A stretch of DNA of 64,000 nt from Nocardioides ginsengisegetis (GTDB lineage: Bacteria > Actinomycetota > Actinomycetes > Propionibacteriales > Nocardioidaceae). Shown piece by piece: positions 43,771 to 52,955 of the stretch. Where the stretch lies: positions 62,001 through 126,000 of the forward strand of contig NZ_JACGXA010000001.1 in assembly GCF_014138045.1 (NCBI RefSeq), in the 5' to 3' direction. Within the stretch, counting starts at the first letter, position 1. Each line of letters begins with the position of its first letter. The position numbers were made by a program, and so were the translations under genes. The notes below the pieces were generated by a model. That model had not been told where the DNA came from and ran no database searches. It saw nothing but the letters and a program-made list of their open reading frames with translations.

Positions 43771-44133
43771 CTAGTACACCAACGCCTGCGCGTCCGGCCG
43801 GAGGATCTCCTCCGCGAACACCGCGGCCCCGGCGACCCGCACCCCCTCCAGGACGTCGTCGGGCCCGATGCCGCGGCGGCCGGCGCACTGGGTGCAGACG
43901 GTGAGCGTCCCCGTCTGCAGGACGACGTCGCGGAGCTCGGCGAGCGGGGTGGCCAGCGGGAGCGCGAAGGCCTCGGCGCGGCCCGGGACCCCCAGCCAGG
44001 CCGCCTCGCCGGTGAGCCAGAGGGAGACCTCGGCGCCGGCGGCCGCGGCGGTCGCGGCGACGGTGAACGCCTGGTTGCAGCGCTCGGCGTCCTCGTCGCC
44101 GCAGGTGACCTTGATGACGAGGGGACGGGGCAT
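43771..44133 (-). CDS. DsrE-family small protein
   Basis: 120 aa, in the DsrE/DsrF-like fold group: the strand VIKVTCGDEDAERCNQAF, then AAAAGAEVSLWLTGEAAWL, and CTQCAGRRGI with a CxxC. Members take part in sulfur relay or are of unknown role. No partner gene (DsrF/H or TusA) is adjacent. It is divergent from nitrobindin (49 nt). Confidence 0.78.
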   Translation of the reverse strand: MPRPLVIKVTCGDEDAERCNQAFTVAATAAAAGAEVSLWLTGEAAWLGVPGRAEAFALPLATPLAELRDVVLQTGTLTVCTQCAGRRGIGPDDVLEGVRVAGAAVFAEEILRPDAQALVY

Positions 44134-44182
44134 GGGCCCACCCTAGGCATCCCCAGGCCCGAACGTCCCTAGACTGGCGGGC

Positions 44183-44677
44183 ATGCCTTTCGAGCTTCCC
44201 GAGAACCTGCACCCCGACTGCGGACCTGCGGCCTGGCTGCTCGGCACCTGGCGGGGCAACGGGCACGGCGACTACCCGACGATCGAGCCCTACCAGTTCA
44301 GCCAGGAGCTCATCTTCACCCACGACGGGCGGCCGTTCTTCCACTACATGGCGCGCGCGTGGATCATCGACGAGGCCGGCGAGAAGGTCCGTGACGGCGC
44401 GATCGAGACCGGCTTCCTGCGCTGCCGCCCCGAGGGCAAGGTGGAGCTGCTGCTGACCCACAACACCGGTTTCGTGGAGATCTACTACGGCACGGCCGAG
44501 GGCGGGAAGCTCGACCTGACCACCGACGCGGTGGTCCGCACCGAGACCGCCAAGGAGTACGTCGCCGGCAAGCGCCTCTACGGCAACGTCGAGGGCGACC
44601 TGCTCTACGCCTACGACATGGCCGCCATGGGCGAGGCCCTCCAGCCGCACACCTGGGCTCGTCTGCAGCGAGGCTGA
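44183..44677 (+). CDS. nitrobindin / peroxynitrite isomerase (FABP-like heme protein)
   Basis: 164 aa beta-barrel. The family motif GTWRGNGHG is at residues 21-29 and the proximal heme His lies in QPHTWARL near 157. It binds ferric heme and isomerises peroxynitrite to nitrate in characterised members (the mycobacterial relative is Rv2717c and the Rv0813c type). TAGACT lies 7 nt before the ATG, a leaderless pattern. The Fur-family gene follows after 5 nt. Confidence 0.9.
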   Translation: MPFELPENLHPDCGPAAWLLGTWRGNGHGDYPTIEPYQFSQELIFTHDGRPFFHYMARAWIIDEAGEKVRDGAIETGFLRCRPEGKVELLLTHNTGFVEIYYGTAEGGKLDLTTDAVVRTETAKEYVAGKRLYGNVEGDLLYAYDMAAMGEALQPHTWARLQRG

Positions 44678-44682
44678 TCGTC

Positions 44683-45117
44683 GTGGCCGAGGAGGACTTC
44701 CGCGACAAGCTCCGGGGGAGCGGCAAGCGGCTGACCCCGCAGCGCGAGCTGATCCTGCGCGCGGTCAACGAGCTCGGCCACGCCACCCCCGACGAGGTGC
44801 TGGCGCGGGTGCGCGAGGACTCCGCGGCGGTCAACGTCTCCACCGTCTACCGGACGCTGGAGGTGCTCGAGGAGCTCGGCCTGGTCCGGCACGCGCACCT
44901 GTCCGACCGCGCTCCGACGTACCACTCGGTCACCGACCACGAGCACTTCCACCTCGTCTGCCGGAATTGCCACCGCGTCGTCTCGGTTGGACCAGATGTG
45001 ATCGCGCCGTTCCTGGAGCGGCTCCGCGCGGACCACGGGTTCGTCGCGGACGTCGGTCACCTGACCGTGTTCGGCCATTGCGAGGAGTGCACCACTGATG
45101 CCCAGCCCCCTGCTTGA
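44683..45117 (+). CDS. Fur-family metalloregulator
   Basis: 144 aa from GTG 44683. The N-terminal winged helix has RLTPQRELILRAV and VNVSTVYRTLEVLEELGLV; the C-terminal part has metal ligands in HEHFHLVCRNCHRV and GHCEECT. Two CxxC motifs give the structural zinc site. The group (Fur, Zur or peroxide-sensing) cannot be fixed from sequence alone. The 3' end overlaps ygfZ by 20 nt, so the two are co-expressed. Confidence 0.92.
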   Translation: MAEEDFRDKLRGSGKRLTPQRELILRAVNELGHATPDEVLARVREDSAAVNVSTVYRTLEVLEELGLVRHAHLSDRAPTYHSVTDHEHFHLVCRNCHRVVSVGPDVIAPFLERLRADHGFVADVGHLTVFGHCEECTTDAQPPA

Positions 45118-46039
45118 CCTGCCCGGCGCCGTTGCGGCCGAGGGCATCGACGCGGGCGTGGCCGCGCACTACGGCTCGCTCTACGGCGAGCAGCACACCC
45201 TCGAGCGCGGCGAGGGGTTCGTCGACCTCTCCCACCGCGACGTGCTCCGCATCGCCGGCCCCGACCGGCTGACCTGGCTGCACTCGCTGACCTCGCAGCA
45301 CCTCTCGTCGCTGGCTCCCGACACCTGGACCGGCGCGCTGATCCTGTCGCCGCAGGGCCACGTCGAGCACGCGTTCTTCGGGTACGACGACGGCGAGTCG
45401 TTCCTCGCGCACACCGAGCCCGGCGCGGCCGCGGTGCTCATCGCGTTCCTCGAGCGGATGAAGTTCATGATGCGCGTCGAGGTCACCGACGAGACCCCCG
45501 CGCTGGCCGTGATGTGGCGCCCATCGGCCCCGCACACCTACGAGTTCGTGCCGCGCGAGTCGCTGGCGTCGTACGCCGCGGCGGCCGGTCCGGCCTGCGG
45601 CTTCTGGGCCTTCGAGGCGCTGCGGATCGCGCGCGGCGAGCCGCGCCTGGGCCTGGACACCGACCACCGCACGATCCCCAACGAGGCCGGCTGGATCCCG
45701 TCGGCGGTGCACCTCGACAAGGGCTGTTACCGCGGTCAGGAGACCGTCGCGCGGGTGCACACGCTGGGCCGGCCGCCGCGGCGGCTGACGCTGCTGCACC
45801 TCGACGGGTCGGAGAACCGGCTGCCGGTGCGCGGCTCCGAGGTGCTGCTGGGGGAGAAGGCGGTCGGCTTCGTCGGCACCTCCGCCCGGCACCACGAGCT
45901 CGGCCCGATCGCGCTGGCGATGCTCAAGCGCAACGTCGACGTGGCCGCGCAGCTGTCGGTCGACGGGCTGCCGGCCGGCCAGGAGGTCCTGGTCGATCCC
46001 GACGTGGGCCTGCACGTGCGCCCCAACCTCCGCGGCTGA
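45098..46039 (+). CDS. ygfZ: YgfZ/GcvT-domain folate-binding protein (Fe-S cluster maintenance)
   Basis: 313 aa. The family signature KGCYRGQETVARVH is at about residues 208-221. The GcvT-like N-terminal fold contains VDLSHRDVLRIAGPDRLTWL, and FERMKFMMRV-like stretches are present. It helps repair or assemble [4Fe-4S] proteins using folate. The mycobacterial relative is Rv0811c, whose neighbourhood is similar to this one. Confidence 0.92.
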   Translation: MPSPLLDLPGAVAAEGIDAGVAAHYGSLYGEQHTLERGEGFVDLSHRDVLRIAGPDRLTWLHSLTSQHLSSLAPDTWTGALILSPQGHVEHAFFGYDDGESFLAHTEPGAAAVLIAFLERMKFMMRVEVTDETPALAVMWRPSAPHTYEFVPRESLASYAAAAGPACGFWAFEALRIARGEPRLGLDTDHRTIPNEAGWIPSAVHLDKGCYRGQETVARVHTLGRPPRRLTLLHLDGSENRLPVRGSEVLLGEKAVGFVGTSARHHELGPIALAMLKRNVDVAAQLSVDGLPAGQEVLVDPDVGLHVRPNLRG

Positions 46040-46357
46040 CACCTTCTGGATCAGCAGCGGCGACCGGTGGACGTCCACCGCAGTGGACGCCCACCGGCCT
46101 CGCAGGTAACCGTGCTGGCGGGGTTCGCCCAGCGGGTTGCCTGGAATCCGTCAGCGCGTGTGCCCACACAGACAAGACACACGTCCCGACGTCGCGTCCC
46201 CGGTGATCGGCCGGTCACGCTCGAGGTATCGCCCGACACTGCGTCGCACGTTCGGTCCCTCCCCTGACGGGCCCCGGACTTGCGACTCCGGGTTGTCCCG
46301 GATCCGCCCGGTCTGGGGACTCATGAGCGAGTCCGTTGGTACCTCGTGGGGTTGATG
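46040..46357. other. 318-nt convergent intergenic region
   Basis: Apart from the hairpin at 46064-46097 I see nothing that supports a gene; the short open frames have no ribosome site and poor codon use. Confidence 0.5.
46064..46097 (+). terminator. hairpin terminator after ygfZ
   Basis: 15-position stem (46064-46078 with 46083-46097) with one A-C mismatch and loop CGCA, 24 nt after the stop codon. Confidence 0.7.
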
Positions 46358-47176
46358 TTAAAGGGCGCGGCGGTACATCACATGGGTGTCGCTCGCAGAA
46401 TGACCAAAACCCAGGCGGCTGTAGACCGCGATCGCGGGGGCGTTGTCGGACTCGACGTAGAGGATCACCTCGGTCGCGCCCCGCTGCTTCAGGTGGTGCA
46501 GGCCGGCCAGCGTGAGCACCTTGCCGAGCCCGCCGCCCTGCGCGGCCGGGTCGATGCCCACGACGTACACCTCGCCGAAGGCGTCCGGGTGGTGCTTGGT
46601 CCAGTGCAGCCCGAGCAGCGTGTGGTCATTGCCCTGCCTGGTGGCGAGGAGGAGGCCCTCGGGGTCGAACCACGGCTGTGCCATCCGCTGCGCGAGGTTG
46701 GCCCGGTCCATCGCGCCCTGCTCGGGGTGGTCGACGAACGCCGCCGCGTTGACGCGCACCACCTCGTCCTCGTCGCCGGGACGGAAGCCGCGGATCTCGA
46801 TACCGTCGGGGACGTCCATCTCCGGCAGGGGGCCGGTCAGGTCGCGGCGCATCACCCACAGCGCGCGGACGTTCTCGAAGCCGTGGCTTCGGGCCAGCCG
46901 CGCCGCGGCCGGGTGGTCGGTGTGGGACCAGGCGCTGAGCGCTGTCGTGGTGTCCGCCAGTACGTCGTCGAGCAGGGCCGTGCCGATGCGGTGGTTGCGG
47001 TGGTCCGGGTGGACGACCAGGGTCAGCTCGTCGCCGATCACCAGCGCGAACCCGCCGTCCCGCGTCCACGTCCGGACTCGCTCCGGGTGGTGGGCCAGCG
47101 TCAGGAGCGTCGCCTCATCGAGGGGCGACGTACCGTCTGCGGCTTCGGCGGCCGACGCGATCTCCGTGACGTGCAC
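46358..47176 (-). CDS. mshD: mycothiol synthase
   Basis: 272 aa with two tandem GNAT domains. The first (about 1-130) has VVHPDHRNHRIGTALLDDVL; the second (about 145-272) has VVGIDPAAQGGGLGKVLTLAGLHHL, the active acetyl-CoA loop. It acetylates Cys-GlcN-Ins to complete mycothiol, the actinobacterial thiol. Its presence fixes the actinobacterial origin of the window. Confidence 0.93.
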   Translation of the reverse strand: MHVTEIASAAEAADGTSPLDEATLLTLAHHPERVRTWTRDGGFALVIGDELTLVVHPDHRNHRIGTALLDDVLADTTTALSAWSHTDHPAAARLARSHGFENVRALWVMRRDLTGPLPEMDVPDGIEIRGFRPGDEDEVVRVNAAAFVDHPEQGAMDRANLAQRMAQPWFDPEGLLLATRQGNDHTLLGLHWTKHHPDAFGEVYVVGIDPAAQGGGLGKVLTLAGLHHLKQRGATEVILYVESDNAPAIAVYSRLGFGHSASDTHVMYRRAL

Positions 47177-47403
47177 GCGCCCACCCTAGAAGGCATCTGC
47201 GTCGCGGCTGACCTGTCAGGGCCCTGCCAACGAGCTGCGAGTGGTCTGGACGTTCCCGACATCGGCGACCCGGTGGCCGATGCGATCGCGTTACGCACCC
47301 ATGAAGTTTGCGAGGAATCCCTTCCGTTGCTGGGATTCGCTGGCAGGCTTGCGCCGTCTCGGGACACAACGGGGAGTTCTGTCACCACGCTTGGGGGAAA
47401 GCT

Positions 47404-47532
47404 GTGTCCAGCCGTCGCAGGAGCGCCAATCCGGTCGTCGAGCACCGACGCCGCACGATGGTGTTCAACGCTCTGATCGCGCTCATGGCCGTGATCACCG
47501 CCTACCTGGTGTTCCGCGCGCTGACCATGTGA
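47404..47532 (+). CDS. small single-pass membrane protein (42 aa)
   Basis: 42 aa from GTG 47404, 5 nt after GGGGGAAAG. A basic N-terminus (SSRRRSANPVVEHRRR) precedes one membrane helix (MVFNALIALMAVITAYLVFRAL). Upstream in-frame codons are not credible because the basic-helix layout starts here. A long hairpin follows. It resembles small actinobacterial membrane proteins of unknown role. Confidence 0.6.
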   Translation: MSSRRRSANPVVEHRRRTMVFNALIALMAVITAYLVFRALTM

Positions 47533-47555
47533 CGCCGTGCCCCGTCGGGGGCGTA

Positions 47556-47610
47556 GTCCCCACCGCAGTTGTCGCGGAATCGACCGATCGACAGCAACTG
47601 CGTTGGGGAC
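47556..47610. terminator. long imperfect hairpin between convergent genes
   Basis: 16-position stem (47556-47571 with 47595-47610), one mismatch, 23-nt loop with an inner short pairing. It separates the small membrane protein gene from dtd and can act on both strands. Confidence 0.65.
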
Positions 47611-47626
47611 GATCCCGCGGAGGGCG

Positions 47627-48052
47627 CTACCGCTCCAGGATCAGGGTGATCGGCCCGTCGTTGACCGACGCGACCTGCATGTCCGCCCCGAAGACGCCAC
47701 GCTCGACCCGCGCACCGAGCTCCACGAGGGCCGAGCACACCGCGTCGTACGCCGGCTCGCTCACCGGGCCGGGCGCCGCGGCCTGCCAGGTGGGACGCCG
47801 GCCCTTGCGGGCGTCGCCGTACAGCGTGAACTGGCTGACCACCAGCACCGGCGCCCCCACGTCGGAGGCGGACTGCTCCTCGCGCAGCAGGCGGGTCTCC
47901 CAGATCTTGCGCGCCATCCAGGCGATCTCCGCCGCGCCGTCGTCGTGCGTGACGCCGAGGTAGACGAGCAGCCCCGGCTCCTCGAACGCGCCGACGATCT
48001 TCCCGTCGACCGTCACCGATGCCGCAAGAACTCGCTGGACCACCGCTCGCAA
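47627..48052 (-). CDS. dtd: D-aminoacyl-tRNA deacylase
   Basis: 141 aa from TTG 48052, selected because GGGAGGT lies 8 nt upstream and family members begin MRAVVQRV. Catalytic motifs SQFTLYGD (about 78-85) and the cis-proline motif NDGPIT (about 130-135) are complete. It removes D-amino acids or Gly from tRNA. The rare TTG start is noteworthy, but the frame and homology are clear. Confidence 0.93.
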   Translation of the reverse strand: MRAVVQRVLAASVTVDGKIVGAFEEPGLLVYLGVTHDDGAAEIAWMARKIWETRLLREEQSASDVGAPVLVVSQFTLYGDARKGRRPTWQAAAPGPVSEPAYDAVCSALVELGARVERGVFGADMQVASVNDGPITLILER

Positions 48053-48079
48053 CGCAAAGACCTCCCGTGAAAAGGGCTC

Positions 48080-48103
48080 GGTGGTCGAGCCTGCCGAGAC
48101 CCA
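48080..48103 (+). repeat. dispersed palindromic repeat, copy 1
   Basis: Begins GGTGGTCGAGCCTG and ends CGAGACCCA. It lies in the gap between dtd and the BKACE gene. Similar copies are at 55924-55947 and 58011-58032. Confidence 0.7.
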
Positions 48104-48121
48104 CTCTGGCAGGATGCCCGC

Positions 48122-48958
48122 GTGACCGCCGTGCCCGCCGACCGCATCCTGATCACCGTCGCCCCCACGGGCGCCGAGACCGCCAAGGCCGACTGCCCGC
48201 AGCTGCCGACCACGCTCGAGGAGCTGGTCGCCACCGCGCAGGAGTGCCAGGCCGCGGGCGCCGCGATGATCCACGTGCACATCCGCGACGACGACCACCG
48301 CCCCACGCTCGACCTCGGCCGGCTCACCGCGACCGTCGAGGCGCTGCATGAGGCCACCGACCTGGTCGTCCAGCTCTCCACCGGCGGCTCGGTCCACGAC
48401 CCGCTCGAGGACCGCCTCAAGGTGCTCGACGCCAAGCCCGACTCGTGCAGCCTGACGATGGGCACCACCAACTTCGGCGACGACGTCTTCTCCAACCCGT
48501 GGCCGTTCGTGTGCGAGCTCTACCAGCTCAGCCAGGAGCGCGAGGTGGTGCCGGAGTTCGAGCTGTTCGACCTCGGGCAGGTGCACGCGCTGCGGCGACT
48601 GATCGACCGCTACGGCCTGCCGTACGGCGGCCGCGTGCACTGCGACCTCGTCATGGGCGTGCCGGGCGGCATGGACGGCACCGCCGACTCGCTGGTCGCG
48701 GCCGTCGCCTCGATGCCGCCCGAGGTGACCTCCTGGTCGGCCACCGGCATCGGCCGCTCCACCCTCGCCGTGGCGCTCGCCGCGCTCTCCAAGGGCGGCC
48801 ACCTGCGCGTCGGCATGGAGGACGTGCTGACCATCAGCCGCGGCCTGCCCGTCGAGAGCAACGCCCAGCTCGTCGAGCGGGCCGTGGCGCTGGCCGCGCT
48901 CGCCCAGCGCACCCCCGCGACCCCCGCCGAGGCGCGGGCGATGCTGGGACTGGCCTGA
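48122..48958 (+). CDS. BKACE-family 3-keto-acid cleavage enzyme
   Basis: 278 aa from GTG 48122. The TIM-barrel Zn site HVHIRD (about 50-55), Glu in [13 protein letters not shown] and His in [16 protein letters not shown] are as in beta-keto acid cleavage enzymes. These condense a beta-keto acid with acetyl-CoA, giving acetoacetate and an acyl-CoA; the substrate here is unknown. Confidence 0.87.
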   Translation: MTAVPADRILITVAPTGAETAKADCPQLPTTLEELVATAQECQAAGAAMIHVHIRDDDHRPTLDLGRLTATVEALHEATDLVVQLSTGGSVHDPLEDRLKVLDAKPDSCSLTMGTTNFGDDVFSNPWPFVCELYQLSQEREVVPEFELFDLGQVHALRRLIDRYGLPYGGRVHCDLVMGVPGGMDGTADSLVAAVASMPPEVTSWSATGIGRSTLAVALAALSKGGHLRVGMEDVLTISRGLPVESNAQLVERAVALAALAQRTPATPAEARAMLGLA

Positions 48959-48979
48959 CTGCGCTGGTCACCCTCCCGG

Positions 48980-50272
48980 TCAGGGGCCGAGCAGGGAGGC
49001 GGGGACGACGGCGATGCCGTCGGTGCGTCGGTAGGCGTGTGTCCCCGTGTTGACGAGGACGGCGTCGCGGAGGTCGTCGCCCAGGATTGCCGCCAGCCAG
49101 TTCAGGTGGGTCAGATCGTCCTCGTGAACCGTTGCGGAGAGCTTGACCTCGAGCGCGACCACGCCTCCGTCGCTGCCGGCCACGATGAAGTCGATCTCGT
49201 GCTCTCCACGGTGGGTGCGGAGGTGACGGACCTCCGCCTCGGCTGCCTGGGCGTACACCCGCAGGTTCAGGGCCACCAGGCCCTCGAACAGGGCGCCGAG
49301 GAGCGTTCCCCCACGGGCGATTCGTGGGCCGACGGCGTCGCCGGCGAGAAGCTTGTCGGCCGTGACGTTCAGGAGACGCGCGGCCAGTGCCGGATCGGCC
49401 AGCTGGTGCTTCTCGGTGGACGCGAGCTCCTTGAACCTGTTGCTGGTGGGGAGCCAGGCGGGCACCGGGTCGAGGAGCCACAGCCGGGTGAGGACATCGC
49501 GCCACGGGAGGGTCGTGCTCTTGGCGGGCTTGTTGCCCACTCCCGGTGTCGCGGCGTCGCGGATCGCCTCGTAGCTCGCGGTGGTGGACGTGGCGGCGGC
49601 GTAGGCACGCAGCCATGCGCGCAGCGTGTCCGGGTGTCTCAACGTCATCCCCTGCTCGGGGAACTCTCGATCGATGACGCGCTGAAGATAGCCGTCGAGC
49701 TGGGCACGCAGCGCTCGTGCCGGCAGTCCGCGAAGCCCGGGGAAGCCCCCCGCGAGGATCTCGTCCACGTAGTCGCCCAGTCCGATGTCCGTGCTTCCGG
49801 AGACGGCGGGACGATCGCCCGTGAGGAGCTCGGCCAGGCTCACCTCCGGCGGCATCCCGCGTTCGGCGAGGGACAGGGGTCGCATCCTGACGGGCACGAT
49901 GCGGGCGGCCCCGGTGTGCGTGGGCGCTCCGGTCGGTGATGCGGAGCCGGTCAGGAGAAAGCGTGCGGGAGTGGGGCCGTCGTCCACGGCTCGGCGCACC
50001 AGGTCCCAGCTCGACGGGTAGTGCTGCCACTCATCGATCAGGATGGGCTCGGCGCCGGTCAGGAGCCGTCCGGGGTCGGCCTGGATGAGCTGCAGCTCCG
50101 TGGGTGCGTCCAGACGGTGGGTCGAGCCCGCTCTGACCTGTGCCGTTGCCGTCTTCCCGACGCCCTTGGGCCCCTCGAGGCTGACCGCCGACAGACCGGA
50201 CAACAGCTCGTCCAGCTCGTCGTCGACGATGCGACGTGTGTAGCCGTGCAGGGGGCGCAGGGGGCGGCTCAC
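48980..50272 (-). CDS. AAA ATPase with DUF4143 domain
   Basis: 430 aa from GTG 50272, 7 nt after TAGCGT (leaderless pattern). Walker A GPKGVGKTATA (about 32-42), Walker B PILIDEWQHYP, arginine-finger region LLTGSASPTG. The C-terminal DUF4143 domain has the EHEIDFIVA...VVALEVKLSAT motif, a PD-(D/E)xK-like nuclease fold. DUF4143 ATPases are common accessory genes of uncertain role, often toxin-antitoxin or defence linked. Three TTCGGGA-like elements precede the start. No partner gene is adjacent. Confidence 0.85.
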   Translation of the reverse strand: MSRPLRPLHGYTRRIVDDELDELLSGLSAVSLEGPKGVGKTATAQVRAGSTHRLDAPTELQLIQADPGRLLTGAEPILIDEWQHYPSSWDLVRRAVDDGPTPARFLLTGSASPTGAPTHTGAARIVPVRMRPLSLAERGMPPEVSLAELLTGDRPAVSGSTDIGLGDYVDEILAGGFPGLRGLPARALRAQLDGYLQRVIDREFPEQGMTLRHPDTLRAWLRAYAAATSTTASYEAIRDAATPGVGNKPAKSTTLPWRDVLTRLWLLDPVPAWLPTSNRFKELASTEKHQLADPALAARLLNVTADKLLAGDAVGPRIARGGTLLGALFEGLVALNLRVYAQAAEAEVRHLRTHRGEHEIDFIVAGSDGGVVALEVKLSATVHEDDLTHLNWLAAILGDDLRDAVLVNTGTHAYRRTDGIAVVPASLLGP

Positions 50273-50279
50273 GACGCGA

Positions 50280-50340
50280 ACGCTACCATTTCGGGATCCT
50301 CTACACTCCCGATTCGGGAAGATCCACGGTCCCGTTTCGT
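50280..50340 (-). promoter_or_regulatory. promoter and palindromic operator of the DUF4143 ATPase gene
   Basis: TAGCGT (minus strand, 50280-50285) is 7 nt before the GTG. A 13-nt near-perfect palindrome TCCCGATTCGGGA lies at 50307-50319, flanked by ATTTCGGGAT (50288-50297) and inverted TCCCGTTTCG (50330-50339). Spacing places one copy over the -10/-35 gap, which fits repression. Confidence 0.55.
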
Positions 50341-50367
50341 CCCCCTGGTCGCCGTCCCCGGTCGAGC

Positions 50368-51105
50368 TCAGGCGTCGAGCTCGGCCCGTGCCGGCGTGGC
50401 GGCGTCGGCCTTGGCCGCGGCCTCCTTGGCCGGCAGCACGAACCGGTAGCCGACGTTGCGGACCGTCCCGATCAGGGTCTCGTTCTCGGGGCCGAGCTTG
50501 GCGCGGAGGCGACGTACGTGCACGTCGACGGTGCGGGTGCCGCCGAAGTAGTCGTAGCCCCACACCTCCTGCAGCAGCTGCTGGCGGCTGAAGACGCGGC
50601 CGGGGTGCTGGGCGAGGAACTTGAGGAGCTCGAACTCCTTGAACGTCAGGTCCAGCGGCCGGCCGCCGATCTTGGCGGTGTACGTCGCCTCGTCGACGAC
50701 GACCTCACCCGACCGGATCACGTGCGACTCGGGGTCGTCGGCGTCGCGGCGGGCGTTGAGCCGGCCGATGGCGAGCTTGATCCGGGCCTCGAGCTCGGCG
50801 GGGCCGCAGGTGTGCAGCACGACGTCGTCCATGCCCCAGTCGTGGGTGACGACGGCCAGGCCGCCCTCGGTGACGATGAGGAGGACGGGGACGTCGGTGC
50901 CGGTGGTGCGGATCAGGCGGCACAGGTCGCGCGCGTGGGCGAGCTCCTGGCGGCCGTCGACCAGCAGCAGGTCGGACTCGGGGGCCTCGAGCAGCGCGCT
51001 GCCCTCGGACGGGAGGATCTTGACCTGGTGGCCCAGGAGCGCCAGACCGGGAAGCACCTCGGCGGACGGCTGGAGGGCGCTCGTGAGAAGCAGCAGGGTG
51101 CTCAC
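50368..51105 (-). CDS. glnR: GlnR nitrogen regulator (OmpR-type winged helix)
   Basis: 245 aa. The N-terminal atypical receiver ([20 protein letters not shown]) lacks the usual phosphorylation loop, as in GlnR. The C-terminal winged helix (about 135-225) has [20 protein letters not shown] and [20 protein letters not shown]. It is closely similar to the Streptomyces GlnR sequence I recall. It controls glnA and amt genes. In M. tuberculosis Rv0818 it also sits next to mshD. Confidence 0.9.
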   Translation of the reverse strand: MSTLLLLTSALQPSAEVLPGLALLGHQVKILPSEGSALLEAPESDLLLVDGRQELAHARDLCRLIRTTGTDVPVLLIVTEGGLAVVTHDWGMDDVVLHTCGPAELEARIKLAIGRLNARRDADDPESHVIRSGEVVVDEATYTAKIGGRPLDLTFKEFELLKFLAQHPGRVFSRQQLLQEVWGYDYFGGTRTVDVHVRRLRAKLGPENETLIGTVRNVGYRFVLPAKEAAAKADAATPARAELDA

Positions 51106-51191
51106 AGGTGGGTCTCCTCCCGGTGACGGGCGGGGACCGAAACGCAGCGCTGGGCCTCGGTCTGGTCGTTGATCGGCAAGAATACCGAAAC

Positions 51192-51494
51192 ATGAGCGTC
51201 ATGAGCGGCAGTTCGAGCGTGGATGAGACGCAGGCCATCCGCGTGCGCTACTGGGCCTCGGCCAAGTCGGCCGCCGGCGTCGACGCCGACCACCTGCCCG
51301 TCGACGGGCCGATCTCGCTCTCCGAGGTGCTCACCCGGGTCGTCGCGCTGCACCCCGGGACCCGCCTGGCCGACGTGCTCCAGGTCTGCTCGGCGCTGCT
51401 CGGCGACCGGCCCGTCACCGCCGAGGACCCCGCCGAGGTGATGGTCCCGCCGGGCTCGTCGGTGGAGTTCCTGCCGCCGTTCGCGGGCGGCTGA
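51192..51494 (+). CDS. MoaD/ThiS-family sulfur carrier
   Basis: 100 aa from ATG 51192. Ubiquitin-like beta-grasp fold with the C-terminal diglycine PPFAGG that is adenylated and thiocarboxylated. The absence of adjacent MoaE/ThiG leaves the pathway open. It is divergent from glnR with 86 nt between starts. Confidence 0.85.
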   Translation: MSVMSGSSSVDETQAIRVRYWASAKSAAGVDADHLPVDGPISLSEVLTRVVALHPGTRLADVLQVCSALLGDRPVTAEDPAEVMVPPGSSVEFLPPFAGG

Positions 51495-51680
51495 CCGCCC
51501 GCGTCCTGCGACGGCTCTCAGCGGTCCAGGCATTCGCCGAGACCTGTACCGGACGTCCAGACCGATTGGGCATCTCAGGGGCTGACTTCGCGCCAAGTCT
51601 TCTGACCTCTGAACCGACGGAATGCGGCGCTCACGTGAATAACCCAACGCGCCAGCAACGAAGGACGTAGCGTCGCGCGC

Positions 51681-52934
51681 GTGCTGCGGGAAGACGAGAC
51701 GGTCGCGACGACGCCAACTGAGGAGTTGATTCCCAGTCCGTCATGGGGAGATCGCCTCGAAGGCATCGAGGGGTTGCGGGGCCTCGCGGCCGTGAGCGTG
51801 CTGATCACCCACGTGAGGGAACTCATGCACCCCGACGCCGTGGGAGTCATCTTCACGCTGGCGGACCGCGGTCGCCACGGCCTGACGCTGTTCTTCGTCC
51901 TGTCGGGCTTTCTCCTCTGGAGACCTTTTGCAGCCGCGCTCCTGGTCGGCAAGCGCCCGCCGTCGGGCGCGCGGTTCCTCCGCAACAGGGGGTTGAGGAT
52001 CTTCCCCGCCTACCTCGTGGTCTTGCTCCTAGCCAGCCTGGTCCTCGGAGCTGTGCAACTCTCGAGCCTGCAGTTCGACGGGCGGGATACGACGACGGCA
52101 AGCACGATGGGGGTGACCGACACCCTCGTGTCGCTCACCTTCCTCCAGACGCTCATCCCTCAATTCACCCTCACGGGCATCCAACCCGCGTGGTCTCTGA
52201 CCACCGAGCTGACGTTCTACCTGCTTCTTCCCGTCATGTTCATGGCGGCCGCCACCCTCGCCAAGAGGCTCCCGCGGTTAACGGCCGCTCTGGTGCCAGC
52301 GGGCCTGCTCGTCGCTATAGGGCTGACCGGGAAGACCTGGATGGTGATGGCGGCTCCGGACGACGCGAGCAAACCTGCTGTCAGGTTCGCCTTCGCCTGG
52401 GGTCACGAGTGGTCGGCCGTGGTGTGCCGCTCGATCCTCGTGCACGGTGATCTGTTTGGCTACGGGATGGCCGCCGCAGTGGTGTACGTGATGCTCGAGA
52501 ACGGGAGGTGGGTCGTGCATCGTCGGGCCCTTGCCTTGGCGCTGGCCGCGGGGATCGTCGTGGCATGTGTCGTGATCGCGGTGTTGGCGCTGGTTCCCAG
52601 GTACTTCACTGACTCGGTGATGGGCGTGGGGTGCTGCGTGCTCCTGTTGGCCGTGCTGTTGCGACGTAGCGCTGGGCGCCCGAGCGCCGTAGCCGCGGCC
52701 CTGGAGTCTGTGCCGCTCCGGTTCGTCGGACTGGTCTCGTACAGCGTCTACCTCTGGCACTTGCCGGTTATCTCGTGGCTCCAGAAGCACGGGTGGCAGG
52801 CTCACGGCGGGACGGCCGCGTTCGCCCTGAACGTCGCCCTGCTCCTCGGATTGGTGCTCCCATTGGCGACCGTGACCTACCTCATCGTGGAGCGCCCCGC
52901 GCTTCAAATGAAGGCCAGAGTCCGCCAGGGGTAG
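51681..52934 (+). CDS. acyltransferase 3 (OafA/YrhL-type) membrane protein
   Basis: 417 aa with about ten membrane helices. The Acyl_transf_3 motif RLEGIEGLRGLAAVSVLITHVREL near residue 24 contains the conserved His. YSVYLWHLP lies near the C-terminus (about 355). It O-acetylates cell-surface sugars or other envelope acceptors. Base composition is a little lower in GC than its neighbours. It marks the start of the surface-polysaccharide part of the window. Confidence 0.88.
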   Translation: MLREDETVATTPTEELIPSPSWGDRLEGIEGLRGLAAVSVLITHVRELMHPDAVGVIFTLADRGRHGLTLFFVLSGFLLWRPFAAALLVGKRPPSGARFLRNRGLRIFPAYLVVLLLASLVLGAVQLSSLQFDGRDTTTASTMGVTDTLVSLTFLQTLIPQFTLTGIQPAWSLTTELTFYLLLPVMFMAAATLAKRLPRLTAALVPAGLLVAIGLTGKTWMVMAAPDDASKPAVRFAFAWGHEWSAVVCRSILVHGDLFGYGMAAAVVYVMLENGRWVVHRRALALALAAGIVVACVVIAVLALVPRYFTDSVMGVGCCVLLLAVLLRRSAGRPSAVAAALESVPLRFVGLVSYSVYLWHLPVISWLQKHGWQAHGGTAAFALNVALLLGLVLPLATVTYLIVERPALQMKARVRQG

Positions 52935-52955
52935 CGCTCCCGTCGGAGGAGGTGC

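Noticed and set aside
46067-46357. Short open frames between ygfZ and mshD
   Set aside because: No start signal, no recognisable product; a terminator hairpin lies within them.
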